Assembly: GCA_023430685.1 (NCBI GenBank)
Contig: JAEYZH010000103.1
Location: 1 to 33,570 of the forward strand
Length of the DNA: 33,570 nucleotides
Reading direction: 5' to 3'
From: Pseudomonadota bacterium
Lineage (GTDB): Bacteria > Pseudomonadota > Gammaproteobacteria > Xanthomonadales > Rhodanobacteraceae
Part shown: one piece after another, positions 14,631 to 21,720 of the stretch
How positions within the stretch are numbered: position 1 is the stretch's first letter
Layout of the letters: each line of letters opens with the position of its first letter
Position numbers and translations under genes: made by a program
Notes under the pieces: generated by a model
What the model saw: the letters and a program-made list of their open reading frames with translations, nothing else
Told to the model about the DNA's origin: nothing
The model's database searches: none

Positions 14631-15479
14631 ATGCATTCCGAATCCCGAATCACGCAGCAGCAGGCGCGCATCGCGTTCATCGGTGGCGGGAACATGGCGC
14701 GCAGCCTCGTCGGCGCGCTCGCGCGCGGCGGAACCGCGTGCGGATCGATCGTGGTCGCAGAACCCAATCGCGACCTGCGCCAGGCGCTCGCGCGCGACTT
14801 CGGCGTCGACGTGCACGACAACGCCGCGGCCGCCGCGGAAGGCGCGGGCGTGCTCGTGCTCGCGGTCAAGCCGCAAGTGATGAAACCGGTCTGCGCAGAG
14901 ATCGCGCCGGCAGTCGCGCGCTCGCGGCCGCTGGTGGTCTCGATCGCGGCCGGCATCCGCATCGCCCAGCTTGCAGGCTGGCTCGGCGCGCGCGGCCTCG
15001 CGATCGTGCGCGCGATGCCGAATACACCGGCGCTGATCGGCGCGGGCGCCACTGGCCTGATCGGCAATCCGCAGGTCGACGCCGAACAACGCGCGCACGC
15101 CGAACGCATTCTCGGCGCTGCCGGCACGACCGAGTGGATCGGTCGCGAGGAACTCATGGACACCGTCACCGCCCTATCGGGATCGGGGCCTGCCTATTTC
15201 TTCCTGCTGGTCGAGGCGCTCGAGGACGCGGCGTTCGCGCAGGGCATGCCGCGCGAAACCGCGCGCGCGCTCGCGGTGCAGACCTGCCTCGGCGCCGGAC
15301 GCATGCTCGCCGAGGAAGGCGAGCCGCCCGCGGTGCTGCGCGAACGCGTGACCTCGCCCGGTGGCACCACCGCGGCCGCGCTCAACACGTTCGCCGCCGG
15401 CAACCTGCGCGGCCTCGTCACCGATGCGGTGGCCGCCGCGACGGCGCGCGGGCGGGAATTGTCCGAACAGTATTCGTGA
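14631..15479 (+). CDS. proC: Pyrroline-5-carboxylate reductase ProC
   Basis: This enzyme carries out the last step of proline synthesis, NAD(P)H reduction of pyrroline-5-carboxylate. The 282-residue product has the Rossmann motif IAFIGGGNMARSLVGAL near the N-terminus, VLAVKPQVM, RAMPNTPALIGAG, the family signature ALSGSGPAYFF and the C-terminal SPGGTTAAAL. The start is set at ATG 14631, which leaves 14 residues before the nucleotide-binding strand; TATGCT about 31 nt upstream is a possible -10. The gene sits 80 nt after yggS. Confidence 0.97.
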   Translation: MHSESRITQQQARIAFIGGGNMARSLVGALARGGTACGSIVVAEPNRDLRQALARDFGVDVHDNAAAAAEGAGVLVLAVKPQVMKPVCAEIAPAVARSRPLVVSIAAGIRIAQLAGWLGARGLAIVRAMPNTPALIGAGATGLIGNPQVDAEQRAHAERILGAAGTTEWIGREELMDTVTALSGSGPAYFFLLVEALEDAAFAQGMPRETARALAVQTCLGAGRMLAEEGEPPAVLRERVTSPGGTTAAALNTFAAGNLRGLVTDAVAAATARGRELSEQYS

Positions 15480-15585
15480 GGCCGCGAAGTGGCGCCCGAA
15501 TGATCGACATCGTGCCCCCTGCGCTCCGTGTTTCAATCGTGCGGCTCCCCCGCATGCGACAGCCGATCGTATCCAGGACTTGCTG

Positions 15586-16164
15586 ATGGGTTATTTCGCG
15601 AACGCCGGCCAGATCCTCGTCAACTTCGCGTTCGGTGCGCTGGTCGCGCTGGTGGTATTGCGCGTGCTGCTGCAACTGGTGCGCGCGAACTTCTACAACC
15701 CGGTTTGCCAGTTCCTGTACAAGGTGACCAACCCGGTGCTGATGCCGCTGCGCAAGGTGATTCCGGCGTGGCGCAACCTCGATGTCGCCGGCGTGCTGCT
15801 TGCGTGGTTGCTGACTGCGCTCAAACTCGCGCTGTTGTACGCACTGGCCGGCCGGCCGGTCGGCATCGCGGGGCTCGCCGTGATGGCGTTCGCCGACCTG
15901 CTCGACTTCGTGCTGATGCTCTACCTCGGGCTGATCCTCGTGCAGGTGTTGCTGTCGTTCATCAGCGTGGAACGCAGCAACCCGATCGTGCCGCTCGTGC
16001 ACCAGCTGACGGAACCCGTGCTCAGGCCGATTCGCCGGCGCCTGCCGACGCCCGGCGGCATCGACTTCTCGCCGATGCTGGCCGGACTCGCCATCGTGCT
16101 CGCGCGCGTGCTGCTGGTCCAACCGATCCTCGACCTCGGCCGCGGCCTCGCGCTTGCACCTTGA
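15586..16164 (+). CDS. yggT: YggT family integral membrane protein
   Basis: This 192-residue membrane protein is built from two YggT repeats. Each has hydrophobic helices followed by a conserved Pro-containing segment (NPVCQFLYKVTNPVLMPLRKVIP and SNPIVPLVHQLTEPVLRPIRRRLP). At least four membrane segments are evident. YggT proteins are linked to osmotic tolerance and, in some bacteria, to cell-division-associated membrane functions; the role here is not known. The ATG at 15586 has AGGA about 9 nt upstream. Confidence 0.92.
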   Translation: MGYFANAGQILVNFAFGALVALVVLRVLLQLVRANFYNPVCQFLYKVTNPVLMPLRKVIPAWRNLDVAGVLLAWLLTALKLALLYALAGRPVGIAGLAVMAFADLLDFVLMLYLGLILVQVLLSFISVERSNPIVPLVHQLTEPVLRPIRRRLPTPGGIDFSPMLAGLAIVLARVLLVQPILDLGRGLALAP

Positions 16165-16194
16165 ACCCCATGCATCGCGTCGCATCGCTCGCGC

Positions 16195-16297
16195 CTGAAG
16201 CGCACGCCTGAAACGCGGGCGCCTGGCGCACCGGGGAAAGCGCTTCAGATGCTGCGATTCGGGTGTGCCGCACCCGGCGTGCCCAGTGTTTCAGGCG
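16195..16297. terminator. Nested inverted repeats between convergent yggT and the BtuF-like gene
   Basis: CTGAAGCGC (16195-16203) pairs with GCGCTTCAG (16240-16248). CGCCTGAAAC (16205-16214) pairs with GTTTCAGGCG (16288-16297), which covers the stop codon of the minus-strand gene. A small hairpin CGGGTG-TGCCG-CACCCG (16260-16276) lies within. There is no T-tract. A bidirectional termination or mRNA 3'-end structure is plausible. Confidence 0.4.
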
Positions 16298-17124
16298 CCG
16301 GTGGCCGCGCGCGGCCCCCGAGCAGACCGCAGCGCCCAGTCGGCGATGATGCGGTGCAGGGCGTCGAGGCCGTCGGAAAGCGCGGCGGGACCGGGCTGGA
16401 GGATCAGCGGCGACTTCACTTCGTGCAATTCGCCGTCGCGCACCGCGGGTATCGCGTCCCATCCCGCGCGCGCCGCAACGCGGTCGGGGCGGAACTTCTT
16501 GCCGCACCACGAACCGATGATGATGTCGGGCGCGCGCCTCGCGACCTCGGCCGGGTCGGCAAGGATGCGGTCGCGCGCGAGCGGCATCGCGGCGCGTTCG
16601 GGAAACAGGTCGTCGCCGCCTGCGATGCGCACGAGTTCGGCCACCCAGCGGATGGCGGTGATCGGCGGTTCGTCCCATTCCTCGAAGTACACGCGCGGTC
16701 GACGTGGCAGCGCGCGCGCAGCGGACTGGACCGCAGCGAGATGTGCGCGTGCCTCGCGGACGAGCTGTCCGGCGCGCTCGCCCGCACCGACCAGGGCGCC
16801 GAGCCGCAGCATGTAATCGAGGATGCCTTCGACGCTGCGGTGGTTCGCGATCCAGACCTCGACGCCTGCCTTGACGAGATCGCGCGCGATGTCCGCCTGG
16901 ATGTCGGAGAAGCCGATCGCGAGATCGGGCTCGAGCGCGAGGATCTCGCCGGTCTTCGCGCTCGTGAACGCCGAGACCTTCGGCTTCTCGCGCCGCGCGC
17001 GCGGCGGTCGCACCGTGAATCCCGAGATCCCGACGATGCGCGCGTCTTCGCCGAGCGCGTACAGTACCTCGGTCGGCTCTTCGGTCAGGCAGACGATGCG
17101 GCGCGGGCCGATGGCAGGGTTCAT
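16291..17124 (-). CDS. BtuF-like periplasmic-binding-protein family (cobalamin/metal-chelate) without signal peptide
   Basis: This 277-residue protein of the TroA/BtuF substrate-binding fold has the family's opening strand RRIVCLTEEPTEVLYALG, GISGFTVRPP, the KTGEILALEPDLAIGFSD segment, the long backbone helix and the second lobe (VYFEEWDEPPITAIRW, PDIIIGSWCGKK). Homologues are often annotated cobalamin-binding. The protein starts MNPAIGPRRIVCLTEE with no signal peptide, and no permease or ATPase is encoded nearby. A cytoplasmic role or a missed upstream start are both possible, though the upstream sequence is repetitive. The ligand cannot be told from sequence. GACAAT lies 6 nt before the ATG. 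Confidence 0.8.
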   Translation of the reverse strand: MNPAIGPRRIVCLTEEPTEVLYALGEDARIVGISGFTVRPPRARREKPKVSAFTSAKTGEILALEPDLAIGFSDIQADIARDLVKAGVEVWIANHRSVEGILDYMLRLGALVGAGERAGQLVREARAHLAAVQSAARALPRRPRVYFEEWDEPPITAIRWVAELVRIAGGDDLFPERAAMPLARDRILADPAEVARRAPDIIIGSWCGKKFRPDRVAARAGWDAIPAVRDGELHEVKSPLILQPGPAALSDGLDALHRIIADWALRSARGPRAATGA

Positions 17125-17130
17125 GGGTGG

Positions 17131-17136
17131 ATTGTC
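17131..17136 (-). promoter_or_regulatory. -10-like GACAAT 6 nt upstream of the BtuF-like gene
   Basis: On the minus strand GACAAT is followed by six bases and ATG, with no Shine-Dalgarno sequence and no clear -35. Confidence 0.35.
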
Positions 17137-17213
17137 GCCCGGATGCGACCGGTTGCGCGCGCGGCGTCTGCACCGGCGCTGATCGCTTCCGTGGCGACGG
17201 CCCCGGCCCTTCG

Positions 17214-17568
17214 GTTCGCGCCGAGTGCAGCGACCGTTTTCCCTTCCGTTCGCGCCGAGCGCAGCGAACGTTCTCCCTTCCGTTCGCGCTGAGCGCAGCG
17301 ACCGAAGGGAGCGGAGTCGAAGCGCATGCTGCGATGTCGCCTCGACTGGCCCTTCGACTCCGGCCTTCGGCCTGCGCTCAGGGCGAACGGAGTTGGGGGT
17401 GGCCGTTCGCGCCGAGTGCAGCGACCGTTTTCCCTTCCGTTCGCGCAGAGCGCAGCGACTGAAGGAAGCGGAGTCGAAGCGCATGCTGCGATGTCGCCTC
17501 GGCTGGCCCTTCGACTCCGGCCTTCGGCCTGCGCTCGGGGCCAACGGAGTTGAAGGTGGCCGTTCGCG
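17214..17568. repeat. Tandem pair of large inverted-repeat elements
   Basis: Two direct copies (17214-17404 and 17405-17560) share nearly the same sequence, followed by the start of a third (GTTCGCG). The first has an extra sub-unit of about 33 bp. Each copy contains an inverted repeat with arms of about 40 bp: 17280-17322 with 17352-17390, and 17437-17479 with 17509-17547. The spacers contain CGCATGCTGCGATGTCGCCT. The arm core (CTTCGACTCCG ... GCGCTCAGGGCGAACGG) resembles a dispersed proteobacterial intergenic repeat I recall. No gene is seen in 17125-17595. Confidence 0.85.
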
Positions 17569-17595
17569 GCGGCAGCGCACCGCATCGATCCGCGC

Positions 17596-17940
17596 TCACG
17601 CAAGCGGCAGCCACACCGCATCGACGAAGATCGCTGGCACTTCCCAGGGATGGTGGGGGCGGATGCCCTCGTCGATGATGCGACGCAGGCGCGCGTCGTC
17701 GCGCGTGATGCAGAACTCGAGTCGCACGCTGTCGCTGCGCGAGAGCTCGCCCGGCGCGCCGAGCGTCGGGCGGGCACCGTCGAGTGGACGGAACTGTTCC
17801 GACCCGATCGCGGACGTCCACGCGACATGCGCGTAGTCGCCGATGCGCAGCTCGTCGATCGCGCAGACGCCGTCGATGACGCGCCGTGCATGCGCAGGCG
17901 GCACGAACACGCAGACGCGGTAGACCGCGACCAGTTCCAT
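17596..17940 (-). CDS. Stand-alone YqfO/NIF3-like domain protein
   Basis: This 114-residue protein resembles the small CutA-like domain inserted in YqfO/NIF3 proteins. It has the opening strand VYRVCVFVPPAHARRVIDG, the segment IGDYAHVAWTS, the characteristic EQFRPLDGARPTLG and a final HPWEVPAIFVDAVWL strand. In full-length relatives this domain sits on a dinuclear-metal core; here it is alone. Its biochemical role is unknown. The ATG at 17940 is followed downstream only by the repeat block, and its start is 4 nt after the pdxH stop, so both are probably in one operon. Confidence 0.75.
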   Translation of the reverse strand: MELVAVYRVCVFVPPAHARRVIDGVCAIDELRIGDYAHVAWTSAIGSEQFRPLDGARPTLGAPGELSRSDSVRLEFCITRDDARLRRIIDEGIRPHHPWEVPAIFVDAVWLPLA

Positions 17941-17944
17941 CGAT

Positions 17945-18562
17945 TCAGGGATACAGCATGCGTCGCGTCCAGCGGCCGCCTGCGAGCTCGTAGCATTGGC
18001 GCTCGTGCAGGCGGAAATCGGCGCCGTACCAGAACTCGATGCGCAGCGGCGCGACCACGTGCCCGCCCCAATGGGAAGGCCGCGGGACCTCGTTGCCCTC
18101 GAACCGGCGCTCGACCTCGGCGAGCCGCTGTTCGAACGTCGCGCGCGCATCGAGCGTGCGCGATTGCGCGGAGGCCCAGGCGCCGAGCTGGCTGCCGCGC
18201 GGACGCGTCGCGAAATACGCATCCGATTCCGCTTCGGGCAGGCGCGAGGCCCGGCCTTCGATACGCACCTGCACGCCGCTGCGCAGGGTCTTCCAGTGGA
18301 AGCAGAGCGCGACGGAGGGCTGCGCCGCGAGCTGGGTGCCCTTGTCGCTTTCGAAGTTGGTGAAGAAGCGGAACCCGCGCGCGTCGAATCCCTTCAGCAG
18401 CACGATGCGCGCCGACACGCGCGTGCCGACCGCGGTCGCGAGCGTCATCGCGGTGGGCTCGGGGTCCAGCGCCGCGCGCGCGTCCTCGAGCAGCGCGCCG
18501 AAGGTCGCGAGCGCCTCCTGATAAAGTGCGTCGACAGCAGGATTTGCGCAGGGGTCGGTCAT
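17945..18562 (-). CDS. pdxH: Pyridoxamine 5'-phosphate oxidase PdxH
   Basis: This FMN-dependent enzyme makes PLP from PNP or PMP. The 205-residue product shows the FMN/PLP-binding segments AMTLATAVGTRVSARIVLLKG, GFRFFTNFESDKGTQLA and VALCFHWKTLRSGVQVRIEG, then AYFATRPRGSQLGAWAS. The C-terminal signature is WGGHVVAPLRIEFWYGADFRLHER with RRMLYP at the end. Length and termini are normal. The ATG occupies 18560-18562 and shares two bases with the ATG of the divergent kinase. TAGCAT lies 8 nt upstream as a possible -10. PLP supply may relate to yggS and bioA in the window only in a general way. Confidence 0.96.
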   Translation of the reverse strand: MTDPCANPAVDALYQEALATFGALLEDARAALDPEPTAMTLATAVGTRVSARIVLLKGFDARGFRFFTNFESDKGTQLAAQPSVALCFHWKTLRSGVQVRIEGRASRLPEAESDAYFATRPRGSQLGAWASAQSRTLDARATFEQRLAEVERRFEGNEVPRPSHWGGHVVAPLRIEFWYGADFRLHERQCYELAGGRWTRRMLYP

Positions 18563-19415
18563 GCGCCCGGATGCTAGCACGCAGCATCGGTTCCCCGACG
18601 TCGTCGTCGAGGCAGTCCTCGGCACGATCGCCGCTCCGGCGCGAGCGCGGCTCGCCCGCCCGTTGCTCCTCGGCGTGTCGGGCCTGCAGGGCAGCGGCAA
18701 GAGCACGCTCGCGCGACAACTCGCGCAGTCGGCTCGCGCGCGCGGCATCCCCGCGGTCGCGCTGTCGATCGACGACTTCTACCTCGGGCGCCGCGCGCGT
18801 GCGCGCCTCGCGCGCGAAGTGCACCCTCTGCTCGCGACGCGTGGCGTGCCCGGCACCCACGACCTCGACCTGATGCGTGCGACCATCGATTCGCTCGCGC
18901 GTGCCACGCGCGCACGACCGGCGCGCATCCCGCGCTTCGACAAGGGCCGCGACGCTCGGCGCGTCCCGTCGCGCTGGCCGTGCATCGGCGAGCGCCCGCG
19001 ACTGGTGATCCTCGAGGGATGGTGCGTCGGCCTGCCGCCGCAGTCCGCGTCCGCGTTGCGCCGCCCGTGCAATGCACTCGAACGCGACGAAGATCCGGAT
19101 TGCAAATGGCGCCGCTGGGTCAACGCGCGACTCGCTGGTGAATACGCGGCGGCGTGGCGCCGCCTGGACCGGCTCGTGTTGTTGCAGGCGCCCGCCGTCG
19201 GCGTGGTCGCGCGCTGGCGCGGCGAGCAGGAACGCGCGCTGGTCGCGCGCAGGGCACCCCATGCGATGGACGCGGCCGCGATGCGCCGCTTCCTCCAGCA
19301 CACCGAACGCCTCGGGCGACATGCGCTGCGCACGCTGCCCGCACGCGCGGACCTGCGCCTGCTGCTCGATCGCGAACGTCGCACCAGGGCCATGCATCGC
19401 GCGACGCGCCGATGA
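18561..19415 (+). CDS. P-loop kinase of the glycerate-kinase (GLYK)-like family
   Basis: This 284-residue kinase has Walker A GLQGSGKST at residues 41-49, the switch-like segment SIDDFYLGRRAR, PRFDKGRDARR and LVILEGWCVGLPP. These are features of the predicted-kinase group that includes plant D-glycerate 3-kinase and its bacterial homologues. The substrate is not certain. The ATG at 18561 is preceded by AGGGG at about 8 nt, supporting this start even though it overlaps the divergent pdxH ATG. TGATAAAGT at 18519-18527 could be an extended -10, inside the pdxH coding region. Confidence 0.82.
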   Translation: MRPDASTQHRFPDVVVEAVLGTIAAPARARLARPLLLGVSGLQGSGKSTLARQLAQSARARGIPAVALSIDDFYLGRRARARLAREVHPLLATRGVPGTHDLDLMRATIDSLARATRARPARIPRFDKGRDARRVPSRWPCIGERPRLVILEGWCVGLPPQSASALRRPCNALERDEDPDCKWRRWVNARLAGEYAAAWRRLDRLVLLQAPAVGVVARWRGEQERALVARRAPHAMDAAAMRRFLQHTERLGRHALRTLPARADLRLLLDRERRTRAMHRATRR

Positions 19416-19422
19416 GGCGTCC

Positions 19423-19438
19423 GCGCGTACCCACGCGC
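19423..19438. terminator. Hairpin between convergent kinase and response-regulator genes
   Basis: GCGCGT and ACGCGC form a 6-bp stem with an ACCC loop in the 27-nt gap between the two stop codons. There is no T-tract; it is a candidate bidirectional terminator only. Confidence 0.3.
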
Positions 19439-19442
19439 CGGA

Positions 19443-20141
19443 TCAGACCTGTTCGAGCCTGTAGCCGTGCTGGTAGATCGCGGCGAGGCGCCAGCCGTGT
19501 TCGCCACCGAGCTCGAGCTTCTTGCGCAGGCGGCTCACGTGCGTGTCGACCGTGCGCGTCGACACCGCCGAACTGAGGTTCCAGACGTTCTCGAGCAATG
19601 CATCGCGGCTCACGATGCGACCCTGGCGCCGGAACAGGTAGCTCGCGAGGTCGAATTCGCGCTGGGTCAGGTCGACGTCGTGTCCCGCGAGCGTGACGCG
19701 CCTGCGCTTCGCGTCGACCGCGTACGGCACCACGTCGAGCGTATCGGCGCCTTCCGCTTCGACACCGTGGCGGCGCAGCACCGCGCTGACGCGCGCGACG
19801 AGTTCGCGCTGCTTGGGCGGCTTGACGACGTAGTCGTCGCCGCCGCTCGCGAGCCCGCGCACGATGTCGTCCTCGCTGTCGCGCGCGGTCAGGAACACCA
19901 CCGGCAGGCTGCCGTTGGGCGAGGAGCGGATCGACTCGAGCACCTCGATGCCCGATCCGTCGGGCAGCATCCAGTCGAGCAGCAGCAGGTCGACCGCTTC
20001 GCTTCCCTGGCGACGGCGGAACTCGGTCGCAGTGCGGAAATGGCGAACCGAGTAGCCCGCTTCCTCGAGCCACTGCGAGACCAGCGCCGCCATGTCCTGG
20101 TCGTCCTCGAGCAGGCCGACCACCAGACCCAGTTTGCTCAT
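19443..20141 (-). CDS. OmpR-family two-component response regulator
   Basis: This 232-residue regulator has an N-terminal receiver domain (acidic pocket Glu12-Asp13-Asp14, phospho-acceptor Asp56 in LLLLDWMLPDGSG, Thr85, Lys107 in YVVKPPK) and a C-terminal winged helix of the OmpR type (LTQREFDLASYLFRRQGRIVSRD, TVDTHVSRLRKKL). The receiver's double Pro after Lys107 is usual. No histidine kinase gene adjoins it, so it is an orphan in this window. It lies 33 nt downstream of the dodecin gene on the same strand and may be cotranscribed. Its targets are unknown. Confidence 0.9.
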   Translation of the reverse strand: MSKLGLVVGLLEDDQDMAALVSQWLEEAGYSVRHFRTATEFRRRQGSEAVDLLLLDWMLPDGSGIEVLESIRSSPNGSLPVVFLTARDSEDDIVRGLASGGDDYVVKPPKQRELVARVSAVLRRHGVEAEGADTLDVVPYAVDAKRRRVTLAGHDVDLTQREFDLASYLFRRQGRIVSRDALLENVWNLSSAVSTRTVDTHVSRLRKKLELGGEHGWRLAAIYQHGYRLEQV

Positions 20142-20174
20142 GGCGTCAGATCACCGACGACGGACCTGATGGCA

Positions 20175-20378
20175 TCACTCGACGATGAAGTTGATGCGCA
20201 TGTTGACGCGCCATTCGGTGATGCTGCCGTCGGCGCCGGTGGCCACCTTGATCTCGTTGACCCAGGCGCCCTTGATGTTCTTGACCGTCTGCGAAACCTT
20301 GCGCAAACCCTGCTGCACGGCGTCTTCGATGCCCTTGGGCGACGAGCTGCTCAGTTCGATGACCTTGGCCACGGACAT
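20175..20378 (-). CDS. Dodecin family flavin-binding protein
   Basis: This 67-residue protein forms hollow dodecamers that bind and buffer flavins or CoA. The family pattern is clear: AKVIELSSSSPKGIEDAVQQ, TVKNIKGAWVNEIKV and ITEWRVNMRINF. The Trp in GAWVNEI corresponds to the flavin-stacking residue. The usual SWEDAV is altered to GIEDAV. The ATG at 20378 follows AAGGGAG at 6 nt. Confidence 0.9.
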   Translation of the reverse strand: MSVAKVIELSSSSPKGIEDAVQQGLRKVSQTVKNIKGAWVNEIKVATGADGSITEWRVNMRINFIVE

Positions 20379-20406
20379 GGCGCGCTCCCTTTGCTGAGGC
20401 CGGCCC

Positions 20407-20412
20407 ACTATA
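20407..20412 (-). promoter_or_regulatory. Candidate -10 (TATAGT) of the dodecin gene
   Basis: On the minus strand TATAGT lies about 28 nt before the ATG, which carries a good Shine-Dalgarno sequence. The -35 is not clear. Confidence 0.4.
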
Positions 20413-20478
20413 GCACCGGCCCGCAACGCGGATGCCAGTTGGAACTACGGGAACTGTCCACGTGCGGACGGCGCGCGT

Positions 20479-21078
20479 TCATGCAGCCGCCGGCACCCCG
20501 CTGGACGCGGCGGGAGGACGCGGCAGCCAGCGCAGCCAGAGCAGGAACACCACGAGTGCGTCGAGCACGATCAGGGCCTGCCAGAGGTAGAGGTGGAACC
20601 ATTCGAACCACGTGCGGTTCCACTGCCCGAGATAGAACAGGCTGATGATGCGCACGAGGTTGAGTCCCTGGATCGCGAGGAACCCGATGCCAATACCGGC
20701 CAGGCGGTGCTTCCACGGCGCGGGGAACGCGAGCATCGCCGACACCAGGATGATCACCGCCTCGACGCCGTTGCAGCCACGCTCGATCGAGATCGCGAAG
20801 CCGTTGGTCGTGCTGCGCAGGACCTTTCCCTGCGCGATCGCGTGCGGATCGAACAGGTCGACGATCCATACGCAGACCTTCGCGATGCCGGCCGTGAACG
20901 GATCGATCACGTGACGTTCGACCGGCTGCAGCAGCTCCGCCGCGAACAACACGCCGAGGATCACGATGAACAGGAGCAGGAAGCGGAGCACTCGGGAGCC
21001 GGGAATGGGGAATGGGGAATGGGGAATTGTGATGCAGCAGCGCCGCTCGCGACAGCTTACACAACCGATCGGCTCCAC
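20479..21078 (-). CDS. xrtH: Exosortase H (XrtH), N-terminus reads through a heptamer repeat
   Basis: This multipass membrane protease/transpeptidase of the exosortase family cuts and relocates exported proteins bearing a C-terminal sorting signal. The catalytic triad is visible: Cys102 in IERGCNGVEA, Arg143 in LNLVRI and His162 in FEWFHLYLW (numbering from the GTG at 21078). At least four hydrophobic helices are present. The length and motif style fit XrtH, which I recall as specific for IPTLxxWG-type tails. The GTG at 21078 has GAGG upstream but makes residues 17-29 (TIPHSPFPIPGSR) from the repeat arm. A GTG at 20991 (VLRFLLLFIVIL) would give a repeat-free protein of 170 residues but lacks a Shine-Dalgarno sequence. 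No substrate with a recognisable tail is seen in the window. Confidence 0.85.
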   Translation of the reverse strand: MEPIGCVSCRERRCCITIPHSPFPIPGSRVLRFLLLFIVILGVLFAAELLQPVERHVIDPFTAGIAKVCVWIVDLFDPHAIAQGKVLRSTTNGFAISIERGCNGVEAVIILVSAMLAFPAPWKHRLAGIGIGFLAIQGLNLVRIISLFYLGQWNRTWFEWFHLYLWQALIVLDALVVFLLWLRWLPRPPAASSGVPAAA

Positions 21079-21147
21079 CGAGCCTCGGACGTCACACCTA
21101 TTCCCTATTCCCTATTCCCTATTCCCTATTCCCTATTCCCTATTCCC
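21001..21147. repeat. GGGAATN heptamer inverted-repeat element between xrtH and aroK
   Basis: The left arm has four units (GGGAATG three times, then GGGAATT; 21001-21028) after GAGCC. The right arm has seven identical TATTCCC units (21099-21147) followed by GGC. The 70-nt spacer is unrelated to those in the gsp copies. Seven perfect units against four indicates recent change in copy number. Confidence 0.88.
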
Positions 21148-21155
21148 GGCTTTGA

Positions 21156-21161
21156 TAGCAT
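21156..21161 (+). promoter_or_regulatory. -10-like TAGCAT 7 nt upstream of the aroK ATG
   Basis: TAGCAT lies directly after the repeat element and seven bases before the start codon, with no Shine-Dalgarno sequence. The repeat arm would form the upstream part of this promoter. Confidence 0.35.
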
Positions 21162-21168
21162 CCGCGCA

Positions 21169-21720
21169 ATGAACCCCGCGCCCAACCTGTTCCTGGTCGG
21201 CCCGATGGGCGCCGGCAAGACCACGGTCGGGCGCCAGGTCGCCGAGTTGTACCGGATGCCGTTCCTCGACCTCGACCACGAGATCGAGGCGCAGACGGGA
21301 GCCGCGATCGGGCTGATCTTCGAGCTAGAAGGCGAGGAAGGCTTCCGTCGGCGCGAGAGCGCGCTGCTCGCCTCGCTCGCGTCGCGCGACGGCATCGTGC
21401 TCGCGACCGGGGGCGGCGCGATCCTCGATGCGCGGAACCGCAGCGTGTTGCAGTCGCGCGGCTTCGTGATCTGGCTCGACGCGAACGTGGACGCGCAGCT
21501 CTCGCGGCTCGCGCGCGACCGGCAGCGGCCGCTGCTGCAGGCCCCCGATCGCCGCGAGCGCCTGTTGCGCCTCGCGGCCGAACGCAACCCGCTGTACGCC
21601 GGCATCGCCGACCTGCGCCTGCCCTCGTCCGGCGCGGGCAACAGCATGCACGCGGCGCACGACCTGCTCGACCTGCTGGAAGCGCGCTGGCAGCGCGGCG
21701 CGGTGGAGAGCGACGCATGA
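21169..21720 (+). CDS. aroK: Shikimate kinase AroK
   Basis: This enzyme phosphorylates shikimate in the chorismate pathway. It is 183 residues long with Walker A GPMGAGKT at residues 11-18, the shikimate-binding FLDLDHEIE and EGEEGFRRRES, ATGGGAILDARNR, and the lid DRQRPLL. The ATG at 21169 fits the family N-terminus. The stop overlaps the aroB ATG by 4 nt (ATGA), the usual aroKB arrangement. Confidence 0.96.
   Translation: MNPAPNLFLVGPMGAGKTTVGRQVAELYRMPFLDLDHEIEAQTGAAIGLIFELEGEEGFRRRESALLASLASRDGIVLATGGGAILDARNRSVLQSRGFVIWLDANVDAQLSRLARDRQRPLLQAPDRRERLLRLAAERNPLYAGIADLRLPSSGAGNSMHAAHDLLDLLEARWQRGAVESDA

Noticed and set aside
16195..17124. Cobalamin riboswitch upstream of the BtuF-like gene
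   Set aside because: The -10-like hexamer lies 6 nt before the ATG, leaving no leader, and the upstream DNA is the repeat block with no B12-box-like sequence seen.
17214..17568. Possible coding role for the open frames through the tandem hairpin block
   Set aside because: All frames repeat the same Arg/Ser-rich translations of the inverted repeats on both strands; they are non-coding.
21099..21147. CRISPR-like direct repeats (seven TATTCCC units)
   Set aside because: The units are 7 bp with no spacers between them and no cas genes; they are one arm of a hairpin element.
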